This document shows positions 27,502-34,340 of a stretch of DNA of 43,261 nucleotides, in pieces. Location of the stretch: the NCBI GenBank assembly GCA_958417755.1, contig CATZDY010000013.1:1-43261 (forward strand), written 5' to 3'. The stretch comes from an uncultured Peptococcaceae bacterium (GTDB taxonomy: Bacteria; Bacillota; Desulfotomaculia; Desulfotomaculales; Desulfocucumaceae). The translations under genes were made by a program, and so were the position numbers. The notes beneath the pieces are model-generated. The model was not told where the DNA came from and made no database searches. It was given only the letters and a program-made list of their open reading frames with translations. Position 1 is the first letter of the stretch; every line of letters starts with the position of its first letter.

Positions 27502-28500
27502 ATGATATCAATATCTGCATTGCTTTTGATTTTTCTGATTATTATCCTGGTGGTCATATTGTTCTCTTTTGTGCCTGTGGGCCTATGGATTTCAGCCCTG
27601 GCGGCCAATGTAAAAATCGGCATTTTTACCCTCATTGGGATGCGTTTGCGGCGGGTGCCCCCCACCAAAATTGTGAATCCCTTGATCAAAGCCGTTAAGG
27701 CTGGATTGGAAGTCACGGTGAACCAGTTGGAAGCCCATTACCTTGCCGGCGGGAATGTGGACCGGGTCATTGACGCTCTCATTGCTGCGGAACGGGCCGC
27801 CATCCCCTTGGCCTTTGAACGGGCGGCAGCCATTGATTTGGCAGGCCGGGACGTGTTGCAAGCCGTGCAAATGAGCGTAAATCCCAAGGTTATCCAGACC
27901 CCCTTGATCTCCGCTGTGGCCAAGGACGGCATTGAAGTGAAAGTAGTGGCCCGGGTCACTGTGCGGGCCAATATTGACCGCTTGGTGGGCGGTGCTGGAG
28001 AAGAAACCATTTTAGCCCGGGTGGGTGAAGGTGTGGTAACCACAGTGGGTAGTGCGGATAACCACAAACAAGTGTTGGAAAATCCTGATTCCATTTCCCG
28101 CACTGTGTTGGAAAAGGGTTTGGACGCAGGCACAGCCTTTGAGATTCTTTCCATTGATATTGCGGATGTGGATGTGGGCCGGAACATTGGCGCCCAGTTG
28201 CAGACAGACCAAGCAGAGGCAGACAAACGCATTGCCCAGGCCAAGGCTGAGGAAAGAAGAGCCATGGCTGTGGCCCAGGAGCAGGAAATGGTGGCTTCAG
28301 TGGAAGAAATGCGGGCCAAAGTGGTGGAAGCAGAGGCCGAAGTGCCCAAGGCCCTGGCCGACGCCTTGCGCCAGGGGAAACTAGGGGTCATGGATTATTA
28401 TAACTTGCAGAATTTATGGGCTGATACCAAGATGCGGGAAAGCATCTCTGGTACAGACAAAGGAACCCAGTTAAGCAAAGATCCCTTGCAAGGCCAATAG
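27502..28500 (+). CDS. floA: Flotillin-like protein FloA
   Basis: This 332-residue membrane scaffold has an N-terminal hydrophobic hairpin or helix (about 3-30), then the FloA core with KIGIFTLIGMRLRRVPPTKI and VNPLIKAVKAG, a PHB/SPFH-like region (about 110-220) and a long charged coiled coil (about 230-290, AQAKAEERRAMAVAQEQE). FloA proteins organise membrane microdomains and support secretion, signalling and cell shape. AGGAGGTGG lies about 10 bases before the ATG. Length and sequence are ordinary for the family. It is followed by three genes on the same strand with short gaps. Confidence 0.95.
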   Translation: MISISALLLIFLIIILVVILFSFVPVGLWISALAANVKIGIFTLIGMRLRRVPPTKIVNPLIKAVKAGLEVTVNQLEAHYLAGGNVDRVIDALIAAERAAIPLAFERAAAIDLAGRDVLQAVQMSVNPKVIQTPLISAVAKDGIEVKVVARVTVRANIDRLVGGAGEETILARVGEGVVTTVGSADNHKQVLENPDSISRTVLEKGLDAGTAFEILSIDIADVDVGRNIGAQLQTDQAEADKRIAQAKAEERRAMAVAQEQEMVASVEEMRAKVVEAEAEVPKALADALRQGKLGVMDYYNLQNLWADTKMRESISGTDKGTQLSKDPLQGQ

Positions 28501-28517
28501 AACCAATAATAGGGGCG

Positions 28518-29090
28518 ATGCAAATGGAAAACAATTGGATGTTACCAGGGCTTACCTGCTTGCTTTTGATGCTATTTTTCCTGGGCCAAGCCAGCAGGGC
28601 AAGGTTATGTTTTGACCAGGGGCACAGTGAGGCAAGGAAAGCCGGGGGCTTCCCCCAGGGGCCAGCTGTCCTGTTTCTAGGGGACGAAGACGGGCCTTTA
28701 TCCGGACCTTGGTCCAGGCCCCAAACACCCCCTTCCCAGGGGGAACCAAGGCCCCAAAAGGTATCCCGGGAGATGGAAGAATGGTTGGCTGAAACAGCAG
28801 CCCAAGGGACCCAAGAATCCCAGCCCCAGGAATCCACCCCTCCCCCAAAGGAGCAGAGGCTGGGAGCAAGGGAAATCCCCTTGGTAGTAGAAACAGCCCC
28901 GGGTGTTGTCCCCCAGGGGCCACCCGATACCTTGGCAGTAGAAGGACAGCATGTTGTCTGCCCCCAAAGGACCAAGGCCATGAGCCCGAAACTTGACCAT
29001 ATTCGAACCATGCTCAACCCCCAACATATCCAGTCTGCCGTGGTGTTGGCAGAGATTTTAGGGGCACGGGGCGGCAGAAGGAGACGGTAA
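28518..29090 (+). CDS. Unknown protein: membrane anchor, proline/glutamine-rich middle, conserved-looking C-terminal helix
   Basis: This 190-residue protein has an N-terminal hydrophobic segment (about 7-24, WMLPGLTCLLLMLFFLGQ), a long proline-, glutamine- and glutamate-rich middle without structure (about 45-140) and a C-terminal helix LDHIRTMLNPQHIQSAVVLA followed by EILGARGGRRRR. From memory, a similar 'LRQAIVLSEILG' helix ends small proteins encoded beside floA in other Clostridia, but I could not check this. I do not recognise a domain. The gene lies 17 bases after floA and 1 base before the amidase gene, so it is part of that operon. It may be a FloA partner; this is inference. Confidence 0.7.
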   Translation: MQMENNWMLPGLTCLLLMLFFLGQASRARLCFDQGHSEARKAGGFPQGPAVLFLGDEDGPLSGPWSRPQTPPSQGEPRPQKVSREMEEWLAETAAQGTQESQPQESTPPPKEQRLGAREIPLVVETAPGVVPQGPPDTLAVEGQHVVCPQRTKAMSPKLDHIRTMLNPQHIQSAVVLAEILGARGGRRRR

Positions 29091-29091
29091 T

Positions 29092-29955
29092 ATGGAACCA
29101 GGGGCCAAGGAATGTAAGCTTGCCCTTTGTCAAACCTTGGTGCAACAGGACAAAGGAGCGAATTTGAAGCAAGCCAGGGAAATGATAGCCGCTGCGGCAG
29201 CCCAAGGCGCCCAGTTGGTGGTGCTGCCGGAAATGTTCAGCTGCCCCTATCAGCCGGCTTTATTTGCCCTGTATGCGGAAAGGTTTCCCCAAGGGGAAAC
29301 CTTTGCCATGTTAGCCCAAACTGCCCAAGAACATGCCCTCACCCTGGTGGGGGGATCTGTGCCCGAACAGGACGGGGCCCTGGTGTATAATACCACTGTG
29401 GTCTATGGGCCTACAGGCCAATTGTTGGGGCAATACCGCAAAATGCACCTCTTTGATGTGAATGTGCCAGGGGGACCCAAGGTGCAAGAGTCCAGCACCC
29501 TGACAGCAGGGGAAAAGGTGGTTGTGGTGCCCACAGACTTTGGGCCTTTGGGCCTGGCCATTTGCTATGATTTGCGTTTTCCCGAGCTCTTCCGCTTGCT
29601 CATGATGCAAGGGGCCCGGATCATTGTGGTGCCCGCAGCCTTTACCAAGGTCACGGGCCAGGCCCATTGGGATTTGCTCATTCGCACCAGGGCAGTGGAT
29701 AACCAGGTGTTTATGGCTGTGGTTTCCCCAGCCCGGAATCCCCAAGCCTCCTATGTGACTTACGGCCATTCCATGGTGGCGGATCCCTGGGGCACTGTGG
29801 TGGCCCAGGCTGGGGCAGGGGAGGAATTGCTCCTGGCTACATGTAACCTGGAGCAAGTGGAGAAAGTGCGCCAAGAACTGCCCTTGGGGCAGCACCGCAG
29901 GACAGATGTCTATACCTTGTCCAGCATGCAGGCCAAAGAGAAGCAAAATCATTGA
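29092..29955 (+). CDS. Nitrilase-superfamily amidase, omega-amidase (Nit2) type
   Basis: This 287-residue carbon-nitrogen hydrolase shows the catalytic triad E47 in VVLPEMFSCPY, K117 in YRKMHLFDV and C158 in LAICYDLRFPELFR. The pattern with HLFDV and CYDLRFPELFR is that of omega-amidase, which hydrolyses 2-oxoglutaramate or 2-oxosuccinamate to the keto acid and ammonia; substrate is therefore likely but not proven. The C-terminal region YGHSMVADPWGTVVAQAG is typical. It starts 1 base after the preceding gene's stop. No signal peptide is seen. Aminotransferases that form such ketoamides are encoded elsewhere in the window, but a functional link is speculative. Confidence 0.9.
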   Translation: MEPGAKECKLALCQTLVQQDKGANLKQAREMIAAAAAQGAQLVVLPEMFSCPYQPALFALYAERFPQGETFAMLAQTAQEHALTLVGGSVPEQDGALVYNTTVVYGPTGQLLGQYRKMHLFDVNVPGGPKVQESSTLTAGEKVVVVPTDFGPLGLAICYDLRFPELFRLLMMQGARIIVVPAAFTKVTGQAHWDLLIRTRAVDNQVFMAVVSPARNPQASYVTYGHSMVADPWGTVVAQAGAGEELLLATCNLEQVEKVRQELPLGQHRRTDVYTLSSMQAKEKQNH

Positions 29956-29983
29956 AACAGCAAGAGACAGCAAAGCATCAAGC

Positions 29984-30035
29984 GGGCAAAACCCCGTTCC
30001 TACAGGGGCAAGGTTGTAGGAGCGGGGTTTTGCCC
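29984..30035. terminator. Very stable hairpin between amidase and ychF
   Basis: GGGCAAAACCCCG, one mismatch, then TCCTAC pairs with GTAGGA, one mismatch, then CGGGGTTTTGCCC around a 12-base loop. This gives about 19 paired bases. The T tract is inside the stem rather than after it, so it may end transcription poorly and instead protect RNA 3' ends. Confidence 0.6.
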
Positions 30036-30071
30036 TCCAGATAAAATAGCAGGAAAAGCGGGGGATGAAGC

Positions 30072-31163
30072 ATGCTAACAGCAGGTGTAATCGGCTTGCC
30101 CTTGGTGGGCAAGACCACAGTGTTTAATTTGGCTACCAATGCAGGAGCCGAAACGTCCAATTATCTATCCGGCAAAACAGAAATCAATGTCAGCATGGCC
30201 AAAGTGCCGGATAAACGGGTGGATTTTTTGACCAACATGTACAAGCCCAAGCGGACAGTTGATGCCCAGGTGCAATACAGCGATGTGCCTGGTTTGGTGC
30301 AGGGTTCCAGCCAGGGTCAAGGGGTGGGCAACCAGTTTTTAGACGGCATCCGCCATGCTGATGTTCTGGTCCATGTGATCCGGGTGTTTCAAAACAGCGA
30401 AGTGTCCCATGTGGAGGGAGAGTTAAACCCCCTGCGGGATATTGAAACCATTGACATGGAATTGCTGTTTGCAGATTTGGAATTGGTGGACAAGCGGATC
30501 CAACGGATCCAAGGGGGGAAAAAAATCACCAAGGAAAACCAGGCAGAGCTGGAGATTTTACAAAAATGCGCAGCTTCCTTGGAAAACGAAGTGCCCTTGC
30601 ACCAGGCCGGCTTAACCGAAGCAGAGTGGGCTTTGTTGGTGAACTACAGTTTCTTGACAGATAAAAAAATCATTTGGGTGCTCAATACTGATGAAGAGCA
30701 GTTCAAAACCAAGGCCTATCCCGGCAAAGCAGAGGTGGAAGCCCTGGCCCAGCAGCGGGGCATCCAATGCATTGAAGTCTGCGGTTTGCTGGAAGCAGAG
30801 ATCAATGAACTGCCCCCAGAGGATCGGGAGCTGTTCATGGCGGATTTAGGGATCACCCAGCTGGGGGTGGAGCGCCTGTCCCTGGCAGTGTATGAAACCC
30901 TAAACCTCATGTCCTTCTTTACAGTGGGGGAAGATGAGGTCAAAGCCTGGACCATTCACCGGGGCACTGAGGCCAAAAAAGCAGCGGGCAAAATTCATTC
31001 TGATATAGAGCGGGGCTTCATTCGGGCCGAAGTGGTGGCTTATGCTGATTTGGTGGCCGCTGGCTCCATGGCAGAGGTGAAGAACAGGGGCCAAAGCCGC
31101 TTGGAGGGCAAAGAGTACCTTGTCCAGGACGGGGATATCATCAATTTCCGCTTTAATGTGTAA
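30072..31163 (+). CDS. ychF: YchF/OLA1-family ribosome-associated ATPase/GTPase
   Basis: This 363-residue Obg-family P-loop NTPase has the G1 motif GLPLVGKTT near the start, a DVPGL G3 motif and a G4-like region WVLNTDEE in place of NKxD, which is typical of YchF and permits ATP use. The C-terminal TGS domain is seen in FTVGEDEVKAWTIHRGTEA and the end EYLVQDGDIINFRFNV. YchF acts in translation and stress control and binds ribosomes. The G1 LVGKTT variant differs from the more common NVGKST but keeps the needed lysine. GGGGGATGA precedes the ATG. A terminator follows at 31231. Confidence 0.93.
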   Translation: MLTAGVIGLPLVGKTTVFNLATNAGAETSNYLSGKTEINVSMAKVPDKRVDFLTNMYKPKRTVDAQVQYSDVPGLVQGSSQGQGVGNQFLDGIRHADVLVHVIRVFQNSEVSHVEGELNPLRDIETIDMELLFADLELVDKRIQRIQGGKKITKENQAELEILQKCAASLENEVPLHQAGLTEAEWALLVNYSFLTDKKIIWVLNTDEEQFKTKAYPGKAEVEALAQQRGIQCIEVCGLLEAEINELPPEDRELFMADLGITQLGVERLSLAVYETLNLMSFFTVGEDEVKAWTIHRGTEAKKAAGKIHSDIERGFIRAEVVAYADLVAAGSMAEVKNRGQSRLEGKEYLVQDGDIINFRFNV

Positions 31164-31230
31164 ACCCGTGAACCAGCCGGGACACCCTTGGGTGTCATGT
31201 AGGCTGCAATTTGTCTAAAGAATCAATGGA

Positions 31231-31258
31231 CGGTATGGAAAAAGCCATACCGTTTTTT
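31231..31258 (+). terminator. Intrinsic terminator after ychF
   Basis: CGGTATGG (31231-31238) and CCATACCG (31245-31252) with six T after the stem. A second small stem, GACACCC-TT-GGGTGTC, lies at 31181-31196. The rest of the gap before the agr genes is AT-rich. Confidence 0.85.
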
Positions 31259-31396
31259 CATACAAGGAATGGAAAGCAGGCCGGGATAGATAACAGAAAA
31301 CATTGGAGCATGAATTTTAGAACCGCACCATAAGGCAACCCCTTGCATATGGGAACCCGGGGCATGGCTGACTTGGGGGCAGGCTTTCAAATCAGA

Positions 31397-31463
31397 TTCG
31401 ACATTATTTTTTTTATTTTGATAAAAGATGTTCCAATAATTTGTAGAAATATCTTTATAAAAT
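31397..31463 (+). promoter_or_regulatory. agrC-type promoter, copy 1, with TTCGACA motif
   Basis: TTCGACATTATTTTT starts at 31397; 20 bases later a weaker copy (TTTTGATAAAAGA) follows. GAAATATCTTTATAAAAT contains a -10 box near 31456-31463 but no -35 box stands 17 bases before it, as expected for an activated promoter. The same block precedes copies 2 and 3. TTCGACA is also the reverse of the Spo0A box TGTCGAA. Confidence 0.6.
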
Positions 31464-31492
31464 AATAAAGAGAACTCAGGGTGAATCTTATA

Positions 31493-32809
31493 ATGTTTAT
31501 ACTGTGGTTGATATTAGAAATCTTCTTAACTTGTTTTGATATTTTTTATCTCTATTCGATTCCTTTTTTTCAACTAGGATTAAAAGATTGGGCTCAAAGA
31601 AAATATTGTATTTGCTATGGAATATTTCTTGTTTTATTAATTACAATCTATAATTATTTAACAAGTAATAGTATTTCTGTTATTTATCTTTCAATTGCAA
31701 GCATTCTAGCTTATGTTTTCATTTTTATCCAAGGAAAATGGATTTATAAAATCTTTTGGGCCTTATTTCCCATTGCTTTATTGTATGGCATTGACATGTT
31801 GGTTTTTTCTTTGCTCACGCATATTTACAAGAATATTACCATTGATATGTTTGCCTTGCAAAATGTGTATCGATTGCAAATGGTATTTTTAGTTAAACTG
31901 ATTCAGCTAATGGTATTAATTTTTTTACTTAAAAAAAAGGTAGTTTTAAAAGAGATAAACCATTTCATTCTTATTTCCATTGTAGTTGGCATTTCTATTG
32001 GTATATTGGGAATGTCATTTCTGGAATTAACTGAATTTTTAGGGGAAGACATAAGTCATAAATTTTTACTGAAGGTTTCAATCGCTTTTTTGATACTGAA
32101 TCTAGGGTACCTAGCAGTATTTGTTTTAATAAATAAAAAAAATAAAGAAATCTTAAAGCAAAAATTGCAGATTCAACAAATGGAATTAAGCATGAAAAGC
32201 CATGAGGAGTTAATTGCCAATTATAAAAATTTCAAACTATACCAGGAAAAAGTGAATGAATGTTTACAAATCATTTGGGGCTTGGGCAAGATGGAAAAAG
32301 TATCTGATAGGGAAACCTATTTGAACCAATTTTCCCAGATCAACCAATATTTTAGCCAGCTATACCATACAGGGGATGAGGTGCTTGACGGCGTCTTGTC
32401 CAGCAAAGAGACCCTGGCCATGCAAAGCAATATTCAGGTCAAAACCAATATTCAATTGCCGGCAGAACATCCTTTTCAAGCTGTGGATCTAGGCAGCATG
32501 TTGAGCCATCTTTTGGACAATGCCATTGAGGCCCAACAAGTGCTGGATAAACAGAGGGAAAAATACATTCAATTGGATATCTTGGTGCAAGGGGACTGCC
32601 TTTGCCTAGAGATAGAAAACCCTGTCAAAGAGCCGGAAAAACGCGCCCCCAAAGAGTTGCTGTCCTTTAGCTCCAAACAAAATAAGGGGGTTGGTTTGAA
32701 GATTGTGAAGGAATTGGTTGATCGTTACCAGGGGACCATTGAGTTGATCAAAGGGGCTTATCATTTTAAAGTGCGGATAAAATTACCCCTTAAGAATAGG
32801 AGACAGTGA
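31493..32809 (+). CDS. AgrC-like GHKL receptor protein, copy 1 (agr operon)
   Basis: This 438-residue protein has six or seven membrane helices in residues 1-210 and a GHKL ATPase domain (about 320-435) with the N box MLSHLLDNAIEA and G box NKGVGLKIVKELVDRYQG, the layout of AgrC peptide receptors. In the dimerisation helix, where AgrC has RHDYxN, it reads YQEKVN, with Q251 at the phospho-histidine position. It may therefore bind peptide without autophosphorylation. The ATG at 31493 lies 8 bases after AGGGTGA and matches copy 3. The sensor half is AT-rich and the ATPase half is not. agrB starts 1 base after its stop. No response regulator gene is adjacent. Confidence 0.85.
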   Translation: MFILWLILEIFLTCFDIFYLYSIPFFQLGLKDWAQRKYCICYGIFLVLLITIYNYLTSNSISVIYLSIASILAYVFIFIQGKWIYKIFWALFPIALLYGIDMLVFSLLTHIYKNITIDMFALQNVYRLQMVFLVKLIQLMVLIFLLKKKVVLKEINHFILISIVVGISIGILGMSFLELTEFLGEDISHKFLLKVSIAFLILNLGYLAVFVLINKKNKEILKQKLQIQQMELSMKSHEELIANYKNFKLYQEKVNECLQIIWGLGKMEKVSDRETYLNQFSQINQYFSQLYHTGDEVLDGVLSSKETLAMQSNIQVKTNIQLPAEHPFQAVDLGSMLSHLLDNAIEAQQVLDKQREKYIQLDILVQGDCLCLEIENPVKEPEKRAPKELLSFSSKQNKGVGLKIVKELVDRYQGTIELIKGAYHFKVRIKLPLKNRRQ

Positions 32810-32810
32810 G

Positions 32811-33410
32811 ATGTTGGCAAGCATTGCCAGAAAATGTACCAAAGCCATGATCCAAAAAGGCGTAGTTCAGCCGGAGGACGAGGACATCCATATCTATGGT
32901 TGGTCCTTACTGCTGTCCACAGCAGGAAGTTTTTTGGCAATCCTGTGCCTGGGATTTCTGCTGGGTGAACTGTGGGGCACTGTGATGTATTTGCTCTTTT
33001 TTACCTCCCTTAGAATGTATGCCGGCGGCTACCATGCCAATAGTTTTGCCAAGTGTTTTGTGGTGACCATGTGCTGGTATGGCGCTGGTTGTGTCTTGTC
33101 CCTGGGATTACCCCAGGAGCTTTACCCCCTGGCCCTGGCCGTATTGCTGGGCATTGCCTTGCTGATCACCTTGATCTGGGCCCCAATGGAACATCCCCAC
33201 AAACCACTGGGAAAGGACAGGGCAAAATATAAAAAAATCAGCCGCACCATGGTGTTGCTGCAAACTGTTCTTATCCTAAGCATTGCCTGGACCATCCCAG
33301 CCTTCCAGCCCTATTGTCTCTGGGCTGCCGCAGGGATGGCCATCACCAGCTTATCCCTTTTCTATGTCATCATACATCCTTATGAGAAAGGAGGAAGCAT
33401 GCATGCATAA
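32811..33410 (+). CDS. agrB: AgrB-family membrane endopeptidase
   Basis: This 199-residue membrane protease processes the AgrD propeptide and helps form its ring. The catalytic pair is visible as H75 and C82 in RMYAGGYHANSFAKCF, the typical AgrB spacing. Four or more hydrophobic helices follow (about 40-60, 85-120, 150-190). The gene starts 1 base after agrC1 and its end overlaps agrD by 8 bases (ATGCATGCATAA carries both reading frames), so agrC1-agrB-agrD is one coupled operon. The catalytic residues are intact, so processing should work. Confidence 0.95.
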   Translation: MLASIARKCTKAMIQKGVVQPEDEDIHIYGWSLLLSTAGSFLAILCLGFLLGELWGTVMYLLFFTSLRMYAGGYHANSFAKCFVVTMCWYGAGCVLSLGLPQELYPLALAVLLGIALLITLIWAPMEHPHKPLGKDRAKYKKISRTMVLLQTVLILSIAWTIPAFQPYCLWAAAGMAITSLSLFYVIIHPYEKGGSMHA

Positions 33411-33540
33411 AAAATTAGGTTACCGTTTGTTAACTGGTTTAAGCGCATTGATTATGTGCGTCAGTGTTTATGGTGCGGGAATACCAAGTACAACTCATGG
33501 CTGTGAACCTAAAGTGCCGGATAGATTGCGCAGAGCGTAA
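33403..33540 (+). CDS. agrD: AgrD-like cyclic peptide precursor with an unusual ring region
   Basis: This 45-residue peptide has an N-terminal amphipathic helix (MHKKLGYRLLTGLSALIMCV) and a C-terminal recognition tail EPKVPDRLRRA. In most clostridial AgrD peptides a cysteine lies four residues before the residue preceding E/Q-P, giving a five-residue thiolactone. Here the residue just before EP is C34 itself, and the expected nucleophile position is T30 (with S29 next to it) in PSTTHGC. The signal could be an ester-linked lactone through Thr30 or Ser29, or the ring could be placed differently. AAGGAGG precedes the ATG and a terminator follows the stop at once. Confidence 0.82.
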   Translation: MHKKLGYRLLTGLSALIMCVSVYGAGIPSTTHGCEPKVPDRLRRA

Positions 33541-33567
33541 TAAATTGAAAACAAGATAAGCATGTTT

Positions 33568-33612
33568 TGCATGAACAGGACAAAATGAAATGTTGTGTTC
33601 ATGCATTTTTTT
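33568..33612 (+). terminator. Intrinsic terminator of the agr operon
   Basis: TGCATGAACA (33568-33577) pairs with TGTTCATGCA (33596-33605), followed by seven T. Confidence 0.88.
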
Positions 33613-34104
33613 GTTTCATTTTCAATGAACCATGAGCATAAAAAGCAATGTTTCAGCTTGTATGAGTGGTTTAAAACGAAGGAAGCGAAGAAAATAAGCA
33701 GCCATCTTGGGGCAAGTCCTGCTGTTTCGTTGTTGATATGGGAAATGTAATGGTAAGTTCATCCTAAACCAATGGAGCCAACTGCAAGGCAGCCCTGCCC
33801 TGGAAACAGGCTTAGGGCTGAAAACAAACATCCCAAACAAAGGCAACGCAATGGCAACCCAAGGCCCAGCAGGCCTTAAAGCTGCCACAAGCCCAGGAAG
33901 CCTTGAAGCGAAAAAGCTGCTGAACCCCCAAAAAAGAAGGCTGCTTTGCGCTGCACCAGGAAAAGCCCAAAGCCCAAGCCCAGGGGACATTGAGAACTAC
34001 TTTTGTTGTTAAGATATGGACAGGGTTATGGCTATTGCTTTGCCTTTGGCCAGTGCATGATAAAGGGTTGTAAGGGTTTGCTATTGCAATCCAGTATCCG
34101 TATC
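33613..34104. other. Gap without a convincing gene
   Basis: About 490 bases lie between the agr terminator and the next promoter. Frames on both strands are open in places but show no ribosome site, no family resemblance and biased low-complexity sequence (lysine/alanine/glutamine-rich on the plus strand). I see no RNA gene. Confidence 0.5.
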
Positions 34105-34133
34105 TTGACTTTTGGGGAAAAATGCGCTAAACT
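34105..34133 (+). promoter_or_regulatory. Promoter of the MFS-CBS exporter leader
   Basis: TTGACT (34105-34110), 17 bases, TAAACT (34128-34133). The transcript would begin near 34140, directly before the structured leader. Confidence 0.6.
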
Positions 34134-34156
34134 ATTCCCAAATACAATAGCAATGG

Positions 34157-34236
34157 AAAACGACACATGTAGAGCATGGCTCGTAAATCTGATCACGGTA
34201 CCGAAGCATACCAATGATCAGCGTGTGTCGTTTTTT
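34157..34236 (+). promoter_or_regulatory. Structured leader RNA with terminator end (candidate attenuator or riboswitch)
   Basis: AAAACGACACA (34157-34167) pairs perfectly with TGTGTCGTTTT (34224-34234), closing a junction that holds two inner stems: GAGC/GCTC (34172-34182) and CTGATCA-C-GGTA with TACC-AA-TGATCAG (34189-34221). Six T end the outer stem. A 13-codon ORF (ATG 34176, stop 34217) lies inside. The element sits between a promoter and the exporter start at 34341. I do not recognise a known riboswitch class. Confidence 0.6.
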
Positions 34237-34340
34237 GATCCCAATTTCCCTCCTTGGGGCAAGGGACACACGGGGCAGATCTGTCATGGCAGCCAAGCCA
34301 AGGGTGTCTTTTCTTTTTGCTTGCAAGAAGGGAGCGCTTG

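Noticed and set aside
33622..33990. Minus-strand open frame of 122 codons after agrD
   Set aside because: No ribosome site, no family resemblance and biased composition; it looks like a chance frame.
34157..34236. Hammerhead ribozyme in the exporter leader
   Set aside because: It has a three-way junction, but the conserved CTGATGA and GAAA core is absent (CTGATCA only).
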